A stretch of 7,828 bases of DNA from Acidobacteriota bacterium (GCA_003161495.1 PMOP01000152.1:1-7828), one strand, 5' to 3'. Shown: positions 1 to 5,866, numbered from the stretch's first letter. Program-made: numbers and translations. The notes: generated by a model from the letters alone, not told the origin.

Positions 1-230
1 ACCCCGCGCTCCTTCGCCAGCGCCACAATCCCGTCGACGTCGAGATAAGCCTGCACAGGCCCCTTGCCTTCGCCAATCAGGTAGGCTTCATCCGCCTTGA
101 ATCGATGCAGGCTGAGGCGATCTTCGTCGGAATAGACGGCGGCCGTCCGGATTTTCAATTCGTTGGCGGCGCGGAAAATGCGTATCGCGATTTCTCCGCG
201 ATTCAGAGCCAGAAGTTTTTTAATCTGCAT
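1..230 (-). CDS. pyc: Pyruvate carboxylase, N-terminal fragment
   Basis: This is the start of a biotin-dependent pyruvate carboxylase, which makes oxaloacetate from pyruvate, bicarbonate and ATP in the cytoplasm (anaplerosis). About 76 codons are present and the gene runs off the left edge. The visible part is the pre-ATP-grasp region of the biotin carboxylase domain. It has the NRGEIAIRIFRAANEL block near residues 10-25, YSDEDRLSLHRFKADEAYL at about 34-52, and GKGPVQAYLDVDGIVALA at about 56-73. The KGPVQAYLDVDGI stretch favours pyruvate carboxylase over the AccC subunit of acetyl-CoA carboxylase. The start is uncertain: ATG at 228-230 lies four residues before the conserved KLL, and an in-frame ATG at 258-260 would add ten residues, including an LRP that I recall from related proteins. 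Neither has a clear SD. The usual VANR appears here as ALNR. Confidence 0.9.
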   Translation of the reverse strand, partial: MQIKKLLALNRGEIAIRIFRAANELKIRTAAVYSDEDRLSLHRFKADEAYLIGEGKGPVQAYLDVDGIVALAKERG

Positions 231-282
231 CGGTCGAAGTTTCCCGGGATTCTTCCCCATATTGATTGTAAAGCATTGGTGG

Positions 283-320
283 AACGCGTTGGATTGCCGC
301 GTCCGCAATCCCAATTCGTT
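283..320 (-). repeat. Long imperfect hairpin in the pyc leader
   Basis: GGATTGC (291-297) and GCAATCC (305-311) form a perfect 7-bp inverted repeat around a 7-nt loop. With one bulged C (312), the pairing continues outward: TT pairs with AA, then AACGCG at 283-288 faces TTCGTT at 315-320 with one mismatch and one G-U pair. The result is a stem of about 14 pairs, 23 nt before the ATG at 260. No T-run follows on the minus strand, so it is not a standard intrinsic terminator. It could be a leader structure for pyc or a protein-binding site. Confidence 0.45.
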
Positions 321-490
321 CGCTTATTCAATCCTGGTGCTGGCCTACGACAGGGTAGGAAATCAGTTCCGGGCAACGCGGCGGTCAGATCCATCCGGCG
401 CCAGCCGCCGAGACAGAAAGAATTACCCGGCGACAGGGCAGGGCCATCGGCTGGCCGTAAATTCTACCGCAATTTTGGGAATTCGCTTCA

Positions 491-529
491 GGAATGAAAA
501 GAAATCATGGGGTCTTGGATTTTCATTCC
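491..529. repeat. Perfect 10-bp inverted repeat GGAATGAAAA / TTTTCATTCC
   Basis: GGAATGAAAA at 491-500 is exactly complementary to TTTTCATTCC at 520-529, with a 19-nt spacer. On the minus strand it begins 22 nt after the stop of the upstream small gene (551). It could therefore form a stem-loop at the 3' end of that transcript. There is no T-tract after it and the loop is long, so its role as a terminator is uncertain. Confidence 0.4.
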
Positions 530-550
530 ACACGCTTCTCGAAGAGAGGC

Positions 551-931
551 CTAACGAGAGGCGTCATCGACCGCAAGCCAATCTATAGCTTCGGCAAGAG
601 TGCGAAACACATGGATTCCATTTTCGCCATTCAGGTTGCGGTGGATTTCAAACATTCTTGTGAGTCCGAACTGGAGATCGTTCGACACCACCACGGCTCG
701 GCGAGCATTGGGTGAAAATATATTTCTCTCGGCGAGATGACGAATTTCTTTCGAGGTGATTCGGACCGAAGTGACCTGCGTGAAATCCACAAGCTGGAAA
801 AAGTCGGGGCTGAAATCGGGGTCACTCGTAAGTTGGTCCATGTGCATCAAAATATCCTCCGTGGTGAGGACATCGGTGCCCGAAGTCAGTACGAGCCGTC
901 GATCTTTATCGATTTTGTAACTGGCGGGCAC
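551..931 (-). CDS. Small conserved protein, STAS/SpoIIAA-like appearance
   Basis: A 126-aa soluble protein with no signal peptide or membrane segment. Its start is well fixed: GTG at 929-931 is immediately preceded in frame by a TAA stop, and AGGT lies 5 nt upstream as an SD. The layout is a short N-terminal strand pair (YKIDKDRRLVLTSGTD, residues 5-20), a helix (TTEDILMHMDQLTSDPDF), then strands and helices centred on FFQLVDFTQVTSVRI, IRHLAERNIF and a C-terminal VFRTLAEAIDWL helix. The pattern resembles a family of about 125 aa that I recall from acidobacterial genomes, and its alternating fold is reminiscent of STAS/SpoIIAA-like domains. No catalytic residues are recognisable and its function is unknown. 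It is divergent from the PilZ gene and followed by the pyc gap. The existence of the gene is much surer than the fold assignment. Confidence 0.75.
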   Translation of the reverse strand: MPASYKIDKDRRLVLTSGTDVLTTEDILMHMDQLTSDPDFSPDFFQLVDFTQVTSVRITSKEIRHLAERNIFSPNARRAVVVSNDLQFGLTRMFEIHRNLNGENGIHVFRTLAEAIDWLAVDDASR

Positions 932-1076
932 TTATTACCTGCTTTCGTCGCCGCAGGTCCTCCTACTTCGCCGCATCGGCAATTTACTCTTGAATGAAAG
1001 TTTACCGTTGCCGTCGTGAATCCGCAATGCAGCGGGATACCAAAGAAATCCCGGCAGCCCGTTACGGTACAGTAGG

Positions 1077-1082
1077 TATAAT
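1077..1082 (+). promoter_or_regulatory. Candidate -10 box upstream of the PilZ gene
   Basis: A perfect TATAAT lies 132 nt before the proposed GTG start at 1215. The hexamer 17 nt upstream (GCAGCC) does not resemble a -35 and there is no TG extension. A near-palindrome GGGCGGTACCGTCC (1113-1126, one G-T pair) lies about 30 nt downstream and could be a regulatory site in the leader. This is a weak call based on the hexamer alone. Confidence 0.25.
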
Positions 1083-1214
1083 GAATCAGTCGGGGTCGCA
1101 GATTCGCCGGACGGGCGGTACCGTCCCTATGGAAGATAAAGGCCCACGTCGTCCTCGTCTTCGCTACCATACTTAGTGAGTCCCTTGCTCCGGATAAGAA
1201 TTAGGGAGAAGACT

Positions 1215-2051
1215 GTGGCCGGTCCCTTTGCAACGCCTCCTGAAAAGCTTCTACTGCCCGTCGAGGTCATTGGAGCCGATCTTTTCGGTCAACAATTCTT
1301 CGAGCGCACCTGCACGCTTGCGATTCTCCGGAATGGAATAACTGTTTCTCTTGAACAAAAATTGGGGCCGGATTCCGAAGTCATCCTGCGTAACCCGGAA
1401 ACCGGCGAAGAAGCAATCGCCTTCGTCGTTGGACACCTTCCGGAAGACAAAACTGGCAATGCTTATGGACTGGTCTTCCTGGACCCAACGGTCAATCCAT
1501 GGCACATCCAATTCCCTGCCGCTGAATCGCCAAAAACGGTCCATCTCGAGTGCAGCGGTTGCCATACCGTGTGCGCACTTTCGCTATCGGATATCGAATT
1601 AGAAATTTTCCATGCCCGAAAAGAGCTGAGACGTTCTTGCGGTATCTGCAATTCGTTCATGGCCTGGAGGGAGACGAGCCGTGAAATTACGGAGAAAAGG
1701 CCGGGCGGCGCGCTGCCAAGTCGGAATCCAAATCCAGGCGCCGCCGCGTCTCCCCTCGAGGAACGCCGCAGGAATAGGCGCGCGGGAATGAAAGCGGTGG
1801 CTTGCATTCGATATTCCGGACTGGAAGTTGTCGTGGCCTGCGAAGATATTTCCAAAGGCGGTTTCCGATTCACTAGTCGCAGAGAGTATCTTAAAGGGAC
1901 CCGAGTGGAAGCTGCCGCTCCGTACACCAAATTCAGCACCAACATATTTATTCCGGCCGCCATTATCTACTCCCAAAAAATACCGGGTGGAAGATTCCGG
2001 CAGGGCGTGACCTACATTAAGAGTCGCATGCCGATCGGCTGGAATCCGTAA
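1215..2051 (+). CDS. PilZ-domain protein with internal zinc ribbon
   Basis: A predicted 278-aa cytoplasmic protein. The C-terminal third is a PilZ domain. The arginine cluster RRRNRR (residues 184-189) supplies the RxxxR motif and DISKGG (211-216) supplies D/NxSxxG; together these usually bind cyclic di-GMP. Residues 10-100 look like a degenerate PilZ-like beta domain without those motifs. Between them C113xxC116 and C142xxC145 form a likely zinc ribbon, and residues 165-180 are a Gly/Pro/Ala-rich linker. The start was chosen at GTG 1215 because AGGGAG lies 6 nt upstream. An in-frame GTG at 1176 would add 13 residues but has no SD. Binding of c-di-GMP and zinc is inferred from motifs. Its target (motility, pili, polysaccharide or transcription) cannot be told from its neighbours. 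It is the first of three genes in the same direction, but 87 bp and a candidate promoter separate it from the next pair. Confidence 0.82.
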   Translation: MAGPFATPPEKLLLPVEVIGADLFGQQFFERTCTLAILRNGITVSLEQKLGPDSEVILRNPETGEEAIAFVVGHLPEDKTGNAYGLVFLDPTVNPWHIQFPAAESPKTVHLECSGCHTVCALSLSDIELEIFHARKELRRSCGICNSFMAWRETSREITEKRPGGALPSRNPNPGAAASPLEERRRNRRAGMKAVACIRYSGLEVVVACEDISKGGFRFTSRREYLKGTRVEAAAPYTKFSTNIFIPAAIIYSQKIPGGRFRQGVTYIKSRMPIGWNP

Positions 2052-2078
2052 AATGGGAACAGTGCAAGGGCTGAGCTT

Positions 2079-2106
2079 CACCACGTGCGATTCGGGCACT
2101 CCGGTG
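2079..2106. repeat. Imperfect inverted repeat before the DUF433 gene
   Basis: CACC (2079-2082) pairs with GGTG (2103-2106), and GTGC (2085-2088) pairs with GCAC (2096-2099). An AC/TCC internal bulge separates the two stems and the loop is 7 nt. It begins 28 nt after the PilZ stop and ends one base before the candidate -10 of the DUF433/DUF5615 pair. It may be an operator for that pair or a transcript-end hairpin. Confidence 0.3.
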
Positions 2107-2113
2107 AGATAAT
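2105..2113 (+). promoter_or_regulatory. Candidate extended -10 promoter (TGAGATAAT)
   Basis: GATAAT (2108-2113) matches the -10 consensus at 5 of 6 positions and is preceded by TG one base away, the extended -10 arrangement that can work without a good -35. Transcription would begin near 2120. The SD GGGAGG at 2127-2132 then falls within a short leader of the DUF433 gene. Confidence 0.4.
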
Positions 2114-2138
2114 GGGGTTAGCGTGCGGGAGGATTATG

Positions 2139-2363
2139 ATGGGCATTGTCTCCAATAGCGTTATTGTCCAAGACCCGGAAATCCATAGCGGGGATCCTGT
2201 TTTTCGCGGCACACGCGTCCCTTTTCAGACATTACTCGATTATTTGGAAGGCGGCGAAACGCTTGATAATTTTTTGGAGCATTTCCCCGGTGTCACGCGA
2301 GAGAGCGCGATTGCCGCGCTTGAAGAGGCCAAGTCGCTGGTCCTGGCCCGCTTCAGAAGATGA
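2139..2363 (+). CDS. DUF433 family protein, putative antitoxin
   Basis: A 74-aa protein of the DUF433 type (COG2442), a small helical DNA-binding-like family often encoded beside PIN-like proteins and regarded as antitoxins. The signature is clear: DPEIHSGDPVFRGTRVPFQ (12-30), LLDYLEGGETLDNFLEHFP (32-50), then VTRESAIAALEEA (52-64). The length is usual for the family. Two adjacent ATGs are available, at 2136 and 2139. GGGAGG (2127-2132) lies 3 nt and 6 nt upstream of them respectively, so the second was preferred. A longer in-frame reading from 2085 lacks both family similarity and an SD. The last codon and stop overlap the ATG of the next gene (ATGA), implying one transcript and translational coupling. 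By family precedent it would neutralise the downstream protein and may repress its own promoter; neither is shown here. Confidence 0.85.
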   Translation: MGIVSNSVIVQDPEIHSGDPVFRGTRVPFQTLLDYLEGGETLDNFLEHFPGVTRESAIAALEEAKSLVLARFRR

Positions 2364-2695
2364 GAATCCTCATAGATGAATGTCTCCCTGCTCCTATCGC
2401 TGATTCTTTAACCCCGTTCGGCCACGAATGCAAGACGGTCCGCGAAATTGGCCTCGGCAGTAAGAAGAACGGCGAACTCCTCGCGCTCGTTGACGGGAAG
2501 TGGGACGTCTTGCTTACTAACGACAAGAACATCAAATACCAGCAAAACATGACAGGCCGAACAATCTCTATCCTAATCCTTTCCTCGAATTCCAATCGGC
2601 TAACCGATATGCTTCCGCTAATCCCTGCATGCGCACGAGCTCTCATTTCTATCCAGAGCGGTCAAATTATCGAGATTGGGCCTAACCCTGAATAG
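2360..2695 (+). CDS. DUF5615 PIN-like protein, putative toxin
   Basis: A 111-aa protein of the DUF5615 (Mut7-C/PIN-like) family, commonly paired with DUF433 and thought to act as an RNase toxin. Visible landmarks are RILIDECLP (2-10), in which D6 and E7 would be the first acidic positions, and KKNGELLAL (36-43) with E39. WDVLLTNDKN (48-57) follows, with D49 and D55, then YQQNM and a hydrophobic strand ISILIL (69-74). The SNRLTDMLPLIP block (78-89) is also typical of this family. The acidic residues fit a metal-dependent nuclease site, but activity is inferred. It starts within the stop of the DUF433 gene (ATGA) with no SD of its own, so it depends on upstream translation. It is intact and of ordinary length. 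Compared with classical VapC, this PIN-like fold is shorter and circularly different in motif spacing. Confidence 0.85.
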   Translation: MRILIDECLPAPIADSLTPFGHECKTVREIGLGSKKNGELLALVDGKWDVLLTNDKNIKYQQNMTGRTISILILSSNSNRLTDMLPLIPACARALISIQSGQIIEIGPNPE

Positions 2696-2725
2696 GAAAA
2701 ACTTGCGGAAGTCAGCGCGTCATCC

Positions 2726-2757
2726 GAATCTAGATCACCCCGGATTCAACTGTTTTT
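2726..2757 (+). terminator. Weak candidate terminator after the DUF5615 gene
   Basis: GAATC (2726-2730) and GATTC (2743-2747) could pair around a 12-nt loop, followed after five bases by TTTTT (2753-2757). The site lies in the 105-bp gap between convergent genes, where a terminator is expected. The stem is only 5 bp, so the call is weak. Confidence 0.25.
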
Positions 2758-2800
2758 GGGTCTCGCAGGAAGGGCTAAACAATTGTCCCGTTTGTATGGC

Positions 2801-3880
2801 TCACTTGCGCTTCCACGTACGCCAGTCACGCTCCGTGGCGTGAAGCATGGCTTTGGCAGCTTTGTGAAGCCAGTTGCCGGGCCGCTTTGCGAGGTCGCGC
2901 TTGATCGCGGAAATGGCGCGGGGCGTGCCGAAATGGATGTTGGCGGTTTCCCAGCCCATGGAATAGAGCAGGCGTTCCTCGTCCCGGCTAGCGGGAAGAG
3001 ATGCTAATTCGATGCGCGAGCAGTCCGGAGCGAGCCGGCGCAAAAGCCAGCCGTCGTAGGGATGCACGAATGGATCAGGAACGCGGACGGCGCGGTCGAG
3101 AATCCTTCCGTAGCGGGTGCGTTGATCTTTCGCCGGTATGCCTCGCGCCCACACGCAGGCTGAAGGCGTCAGCTCCTTGGCCTCTCGCGCAACGTAACAT
3201 CCGTGCCACTTGCCGAGCAGCACCACGCGAGCGTGCCCCAAACTTCCTAATCCGGACATGCGCCGCTTCTTCTCGCATGGCATGGAGCGATCGGGGAGAA
3301 GTTTGCGAAGTTCAGCTTCCACATGCCCCGGCAGCCGAGCTTGCGATTTGGAAAGCCGCTCCAATTTTTGCCAGAACACGGTGGCGTCGCGCAAACGATT
3401 GAGCGCGATTTTGCGCAGCCATCGATGATTTTCGGCCAGCACAAATGGACTTCCCCCGTCTTTCAACGCGTCGCGGTACCCCTCCAGAATCGCGTCGCTT
3501 GCTTCCCGCGGGCGAATGTCAAGGTGTTGCTCGACGGCGGCCGCGTAAGCGCTGGTGGCGAGGCGCACAAGGTCCATGGTGTAAGGCATTGTGTACACTT
3601 CGTCAAAATCATTGATGCCCCAAATCAGCCGTCCTTCCGTGTCCCGCCAGGTCCCGAAATTTTCAAGGTGCAAATCGCCCACGGCCAGGAGCGCAGGCGC
3701 TTTCGCGGCCTCTCCGGCAACCTCGCGCCAAATCTGGACCCACCGGTAAAACGTCGCGCGCAGAAACGGAAAAAGCCCGAGCGTCATCTGCGTATGTTTG
3801 TACGAAAGCCCGCGACGATCCAAAGGGATGCAGGAGGCCGCCCACTTTTCATAACTCGCCGTCGCTTTGTGAATATTCAT
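2801..3880 (-). CDS. DUF2252 family protein (kinase-like fold)
   Basis: A 359-aa soluble protein of the DUF2252 family (COG4320), which has an aminoglycoside-phosphotransferase/protein-kinase-like fold of unknown substrate. The key blocks are VGDLHLENFGTW (67-78), equivalent to the HxDxxxxN catalytic loop, and WGINDFDEV (87-95), whose D91/D93 correspond to the metal-binding Asp. Also visible are SGLGSLGHAR (209-218), GWLLRRLAP (277-285) and GWETANIHFG (309-318). It is somewhat shorter than the DUF2252 members of over 400 aa that I recall. ATG at 3880 was preferred. A TTG at 3907 would add nine residues and overlap the upstream stop. The start lies 10 nt after the stop of the PIN toxin gene, so all three minus-strand genes probably share the vapBC promoter. 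No strong SD is visible. Phosphotransfer activity is inferred from fold motifs only. Confidence 0.85.
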   Translation of the reverse strand: MNIHKATASYEKWAASCIPLDRRGLSYKHTQMTLGLFPFLRATFYRWVQIWREVAGEAAKAPALLAVGDLHLENFGTWRDTEGRLIWGINDFDEVYTMPYTMDLVRLATSAYAAAVEQHLDIRPREASDAILEGYRDALKDGGSPFVLAENHRWLRKIALNRLRDATVFWQKLERLSKSQARLPGHVEAELRKLLPDRSMPCEKKRRMSGLGSLGHARVVLLGKWHGCYVAREAKELTPSACVWARGIPAKDQRTRYGRILDRAVRVPDPFVHPYDGWLLRRLAPDCSRIELASLPASRDEERLLYSMGWETANIHFGTPRAISAIKRDLAKRPGNWLHKAAKAMLHATERDWRTWKRK

Positions 3881-3890
3881 TTGTGCGAAG

Positions 3891-4331
3891 TTATACCGGA
3901 AGTTCAATCACCAAAAATCCGATCGATCTGGCCGCCTTGCATAATCTTCGGTCGGCGCAAATAAAGTTTCTTCTAGCGGGGCGCTCCTCGCACCAAATCA
4001 TCGCCGCCGCGAGCTGTAAGCTGTCCGCGGCTCGCAGCGTATATTCATCGAGCAGACGCAAAGCCAATTCACGAAGCTGATCGCCGGGAAGCAATTCCCT
4101 CCAACCTCGTCCCAACATTGCAAGACGCGCCACCGCCCCTTTCTTCCCGGCGTCCGTGATCGCTTTTTCGCGATGGAGCCGGCAAATCGCGCTGTGAATT
4201 TCCACCGAACTTCCCCACCAGACCACAGGCGCGAATTTCTTAATATGAAATTGCGCGGCAGTGGTCGCGCTTTCCTGCACACAGAGCGGTACGAGCGCGC
4301 TGGCATCCCAGAACGCGGTCGCCTTTTTCAC
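3891..4331 (-). CDS. PIN-domain toxin, VapC-like RNase
   Basis: A 146-aa PIN-domain protein of the VapC type, a Mg-dependent ribonuclease toxin. All four acidic positions expected of an active site are present: D9 in AFWDASALVPL, E44 in SSVEIHSAICR, D103 in LRAADSLQLAAA, and D127 in FICADRRLCKAA. The start is GTG at 4329-4331, which overlaps the TGA of the antitoxin gene (GTGA). The purine-rich AGAGAAGAAGA just upstream may serve as SD, and translation is probably coupled to the antitoxin. A longer reading in this frame, back to 4760, only overlaps the antitoxin and has no domain. The toxin is apparently intact. Its RNA target cannot be predicted. It is followed closely by the DUF2252 gene. 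Confidence 0.88.
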   Translation of the reverse strand: MKKATAFWDASALVPLCVQESATTAAQFHIKKFAPVVWWGSSVEIHSAICRLHREKAITDAGKKGAVARLAMLGRGWRELLPGDQLRELALRLLDEYTLRAADSLQLAAAMIWCEERPARRNFICADRRLCKAARSIGFLVIELPV

Positions 4332-4615
4332 TCTTCTTCTCTTTCCGCGATTACGGCTTGAATGGCCTTGTGTCCAGAAACCTTTCCGGTCGGAATTTTC
4401 AGCAGCGCTTTCGTGTTCAGTCGCGCCTTCGGCAGACGCAGTTTGCCGCCCGCGACCAGAATCAGATCCTGATCGTCGGCGTCTTCCGCCGAAAACGGAA
4501 CCAGCTTGGCCACGGGAAGATTGCGGTCCCGGATCACCACCTCTTCGCCGCTCTTGGCGAAAGTAAGGTACTTGCTCAAGCGGTTCTTCAGTTCCGCCAC
4601 GTTCACACTGCGCAC
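4328..4615 (-). CDS. Phd/YefM-type antitoxin, VapB-like
   Basis: A 95-aa antitoxin that would bind the PIN protein and repress the operon. The N-terminal DNA-binding half has the Phd/YefM pattern: SVNVAELKNRLSKYLTFA (3-20), then GEEVVIRDRNLPVAKLVPF (23-41). Residues 43-95 are a charged tail that would wrap the toxin. The start was set at GTG 4613-4615 because GGAGG (4621-4625 on the minus strand) lies 5 nt upstream and family members usually begin two or three residues before the SVN motif. An in-frame ATG at 4627 would add four residues but leaves almost no leader after the predicted transcription start near 4632. The gene ends in a GTGA overlap with the toxin gene. Autoregulation is supported by the palindrome at 4632-4650. 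Confidence 0.87.
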   Translation of the reverse strand: MRSVNVAELKNRLSKYLTFAKSGEEVVIRDRNLPVAKLVPFSAEDADDQDLILVAGGKLRLPKARLNTKALLKIPTGKVSGHKAIQAVIAEREEE

Positions 4616-4631
4616 GGAGGCCTCCATTCAT

Positions 4632-4650
4632 CATGGCTATTATAGCCATG
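4632..4650 (-). promoter_or_regulatory. vapBC promoter -10 inside a perfect palindrome (operator)
   Basis: The sequence CATGGCTATTATAGCCATG is a perfect inverted repeat of 9 bp on each side of one central base. On the minus strand its centre is TATAAT (4644-4639), a consensus -10 box. The best -35 candidate is TTCCCC (4667-4662), 17 bp away and only 3/6 matched. Transcription would start near 4632, giving a leader of about 17 nt that contains the GGAGG SD and leads to GTG 4615. A dimeric antitoxin bound here would occlude RNA polymerase, the usual logic of toxin-antitoxin autoregulation. Binding is inferred. Confidence 0.65.
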
Positions 4651-4781
4651 TTTGCCCGCAAGGGGAAGCTTCCGTCCTGCCGCATGGCGGGAAGAGTCAG
4701 CCGCGGACGGCTTTCATAAATGCGATTGGAGACAGGTAAACGGTCGATACGGAAAAGCATCTGGACGCGAAACCAAAAATA

Positions 4782-4809
4782 AAATCGTTTCCATCCATAA
4801 CGACGATTT
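4782..4809. promoter_or_regulatory. Inverted repeat, candidate operator upstream of the Rieske gene
   Basis: AAATCGT (4782-4788) and ACGATTT (4803-4809) form a perfect 7-bp inverted repeat spaced by 14 nt, and CGTT/AACG (4786-4789, 4799-4802) nests inside it. It lies 56 nt upstream of the proposed ATG. A 10-bp palindrome ACCGGCCGGT (4816-4825) follows, and TAGGAT at 4831-4836 is a poor -10 candidate. The spacing is compatible with a dimeric regulator, but no regulator gene is seen in the window. Confidence 0.35.
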
Positions 4810-4864
4810 CTTTGTACCGGCCGGTTGGGATAGGATAAGCCCGCAATTCAGGGGCCTCTCATTT

Positions 4865-5860
4865 ATGCCGCCAGACCTCGGATTGAATGACCCTCTCCTC
4901 TTAAACCAATGGTTTGCGCTCGCTTGGACTTCCTCCCTGCCGGAAAATAAATTGCAACCCGTGCGCGTGCTTGGCCGGGATCTCGTCTTATGGCGAACGA
5001 GCGATGCCGTGCACGCCTGGAAAGATTTGTGTGTGCACCGAGGAGCGAAGCTTTCGCTGGGAAGGATTTGCCGGCGTGAAGGCGGCGAATGCATCATCTG
5101 CCCTTATCATGGCTGGGAATACAACTTCGCCGGTGAATGCGTGCGAATCCCCGCGCATCCGGATCAGGCGCCTCCTTCGCGCGCTCATGTAGATCGGTTC
5201 GTGGTCCAGGAAAAATACGGCCTCGTCTGGGTGTGTTTGGGCAAACCCGTTGGAGATATTCCTTCGTTCCCCGAAGCAAGCATGCCTGGATTCCGCCTGA
5301 TTCCGACGGGGCCATACGAATTCCATGCGCAGGGACCTCGCATTATTGAAAACATTCTCGATCTCGCACACTTGCCCATCGCCCACGCGGGCCTGCTTGG
5401 CGATCCGGCGAATGCGGAAATCGGCGAATACACGGTCACAACCACTGCGGAAGGAATCGTCGCACGCGACATTCCTCTATGGCAGCCCGATCCCGACGGC
5501 ACCGGCCGCTCCGCCAAAGTTCATTACACATTCTGGGTGGAACGCCCATTCACCACGCGCCTGACGAAGAACCACCCCACGCAGCACTTTTCTATTCTGG
5601 TTGCCGTTACGCCGGTCGACGCGGAGAACAGCGTGGCCTGGGTGTTAATCGCCATGGACTATGCGCACGATGTCCCGGAGGAAGAATTGCGCCAATTCCA
5701 GGATAAAGTGACGGCGCAGGACATCCGCATCGTCAATTCCCAGCGTCCTGAATTGCTGCCTCTCGATCTGCAATCCGAATTGCATTTGCGATCCGATCAA
5801 ATCGCCATCGCCTACCGCCGATGGCTGAAGCATCTCGGCCTGCAATATGGAATCTCATGA
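4865..5860 (+). CDS. Rieske non-heme iron oxygenase
   Basis: A 331-aa Rieske oxygenase (aromatic-ring-hydroxylase alpha-subunit type, similar in length to VanA-like demethylases), which inserts oxygen into or demethylates a small substrate. The [2Fe-2S] cluster ligands are C56xH58 (CVHRG) and C79xxH82 (CPYHGW). The mononuclear iron site is ENILDLAHLPIAH: D166 is the bridging Asp and H169 and H174 are ligands; QD286 in the TAQDIRIVNSQRP block is the probable third ligand. The C-terminal LRSDQIAIAYRRWL is typical of the subgroup. ATG 4865 was chosen because similarity begins directly after it and AGGGG lies 10 nt upstream; the frame is open back to 4652, but those 71 codons look non-coding. No reductase or ferredoxin gene is in the window, so the electron donor must be encoded elsewhere. 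The stop overlaps an ATG (ATGA) just before the permease. The substrate is unknown. Confidence 0.9.
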   Translation: MPPDLGLNDPLLLNQWFALAWTSSLPENKLQPVRVLGRDLVLWRTSDAVHAWKDLCVHRGAKLSLGRICRREGGECIICPYHGWEYNFAGECVRIPAHPDQAPPSRAHVDRFVVQEKYGLVWVCLGKPVGDIPSFPEASMPGFRLIPTGPYEFHAQGPRIIENILDLAHLPIAHAGLLGDPANAEIGEYTVTTTAEGIVARDIPLWQPDPDGTGRSAKVHYTFWVERPFTTRLTKNHPTQHFSILVAVTPVDAENSVAWVLIAMDYAHDVPEEELRQFQDKVTAQDIRIVNSQRPELLPLDLQSELHLRSDQIAIAYRRWLKHLGLQYGIS

Positions 5861-5866
5861 CAATGA

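Larger units (their letters stand above)
231..550. other. Intergenic region upstream of pyc
   Basis: No convincing gene lies in these 320 bp. Open frames on both strands have no recognisable domain and overlap one another. If pyc starts at 260, the gap shrinks to 290 bp. It holds two inverted repeats, listed separately: an imperfect long hairpin at 283-320 and a perfect 10-bp pair at 491-529. On the minus strand a TACAAT, a possible -10 box, lies at 266-271 just upstream of the ATG at 260, but no good -35 accompanies it. If that box is real, transcription would begin near 258 and the ATG at 230 would be the better pyc start. Confidence 0.5.

Noticed and set aside
105..588. Two overlapping plus-strand open frames across the pyc start and the gap
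   Set aside because: They run antisense to the clear pyruvate carboxylase coding sequence, have no recognisable domain and no SD.
994..1176. A 60-codon plus-strand open frame upstream of the PilZ gene
   Set aside because: Composition is rich in Arg with no domain or SD, and it sits in a region better explained as divergent promoter space.
3323..3964. A 213-codon plus-strand open frame
   Set aside because: It lies antisense to the DUF2252 gene, whose family motifs are clear; the frame is a by-product of GC-biased codons.
4332..4760. N-terminal extension of the PIN toxin reading frame
   Set aside because: It overlaps the whole antitoxin in another frame and shows no domain; the GTG at 4331 in the GTGA overlap is the natural start.
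4652..4864. 71-codon N-terminal extension of the Rieske oxygenase
   Set aside because: Similarity begins at the ATG at 4865, and the extension contains repeats and promoter-like sequence rather than coding pattern.
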